Assembly (NCBI GenBank): GCA_020746995.1
Contig: JAGPXD010000002.1
Coordinates: forward strand, 6,076,001 to 6,140,000
Length of the DNA: 64,000 nt
Origin: Plectosphaerella cucumerina
Taxonomy: Eukaryota > Ascomycota > Sordariomycetes > Glomerellales > Plectosphaerellaceae
Direction of reading: 5' to 3'
A program made the translations under genes and the position numbers. Shown piece after piece: positions 63,674 through 64,000 of the stretch; position 1 is the stretch's first letter, and each line of letters starts with the position of its first letter. The notes beneath the pieces were generated by a model. It was given only the letters and a program-made list of their open reading frames with translations. It did no database searches and was not told the origin of the DNA.

Positions 63674-64000
63674 ATGTATGCCGCCTTCGTCTCACTCGGG
63701 CTCCTCGCCGCCTCCGCCTCAGCAGTGCCTCTGGCCAGGCCACTTGCGGTGCGCGCGACGCCCAACCCAGAGTACATCCCCCATGGCGCCACATCCCTGG
63801 CAAAGGCATACCACAAGTTCGGAATGAGCGCGCCAGACGACGTTGCCGCCGCCGCCGCTGCCCGGCGTAACTCGGTACTCGCAAAACGCGCCTCGGGTGC
63901 GGCCACCAACACGCCTGTCAAGGGCGACGCCGAATTCCTCACGCCCGTGCAGGTCGGCACGCCGCCGCAGACACTCAACCTCGACTTCGACACGGGATCC
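63674..64000 (+). CDS. Secreted aspartic protease (A1, pepsin-like), 5' part only
   Basis: The first 109 codons before the window ends. Signal peptide MYAAFVSLGLLAASASAVP, a basic/Ala-rich propeptide (SLAKAYHKFGMSAPDD, RRNSVLAKR), then the start of the mature enzyme, AEFLTPVQVGTPPQTLNLDF followed by DTGS. The D-T-G of the first catalytic aspartate is at the very edge. Fungal secreted acid endopeptidase of the penicillopepsin type; the second D-T/S-G motif and the rest lie beyond 64000. Confidence 0.9.
   Translation, partial: MYAAFVSLGLLAASASAVPLARPLAVRATPNPEYIPHGATSLAKAYHKFGMSAPDDVAAAAAARRNSVLAKRASGAATNTPVKGDAEFLTPVQVGTPPQTLNLDFDTGS

Overview
The window reads as nuclear DNA of a filamentous ascomycete (Pezizomycotina; a Sordariomycete is the best guess). 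The reasons are short spliceosomal introns of about 45-70 nt with GTRNGT donors and CTRAC branch points, Zn2Cys6 regulators, a bZIP/DUF3425 regulator, a CBM1-bearing GH6 cellobiohydrolase, a UstYa/DUF3328 protein, a PTH11-like receptor and one nuclear tRNA-Gly. Almost every gene had to be assembled from exons. I checked each junction for reading-frame phase by hand; no alignment or database search was possible.

Layout. 0-4 kb: DUF3425 bZIP factor, GNAT acetyltransferase, and a secreted proline-rich cysteine-containing protein. 4.4-32.7 kb: an accessory-looking block holding two paralogous full-length ABCB transporters (1294 and 1292 aa), each divergent from a Zn2Cys6 regulator. A third regulator of the same family lies between them. 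Interspersed are a UstYa-like oxidase, a GH6 cellobiohydrolase, an unrecognised 643-aa protein with an OTU-like outline, and a glutathione S-transferase. 34-41.5 kb: conserved genes (NMN adenylyltransferase, HotDog thioesterase, a cysteine-rich unknown, a C2-domain protein). 42-52 kb: two subtilases separated by a 5 kb gene-free stretch. 52.7-54.7 kb: folylpolyglutamate synthase and tRNA-Gly(GCC). 55.7-64 kb: PTH11-like 7TM protein, M14 carboxypeptidase, GH43 arabinanase, ankyrin-repeat protein, and the 5' end of an aspartic protease cut by the window edge.

The strongest signal is the 4.4-32.7 kb block. The three regulators (738, 738 and 714 aa) keep nearly the same exon lengths, including a 24-nt microexon that carries the first two zinc ligands. 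The two transporters share three intron positions and phases. This looks like a duplicated transporter-regulator module, probably for toxicant or metabolite efflux, with GST and the UstYa-like oxidase as possible partners. No polyketide synthase, NRPS, terpene synthase or Kex2-repeat precursor is visible, so a complete biosynthetic cluster is not shown. The third regulator gene also carries a fold-back, MITE-like insertion inside an intron, and three introns in the window appear to use GC-AG splice sites.
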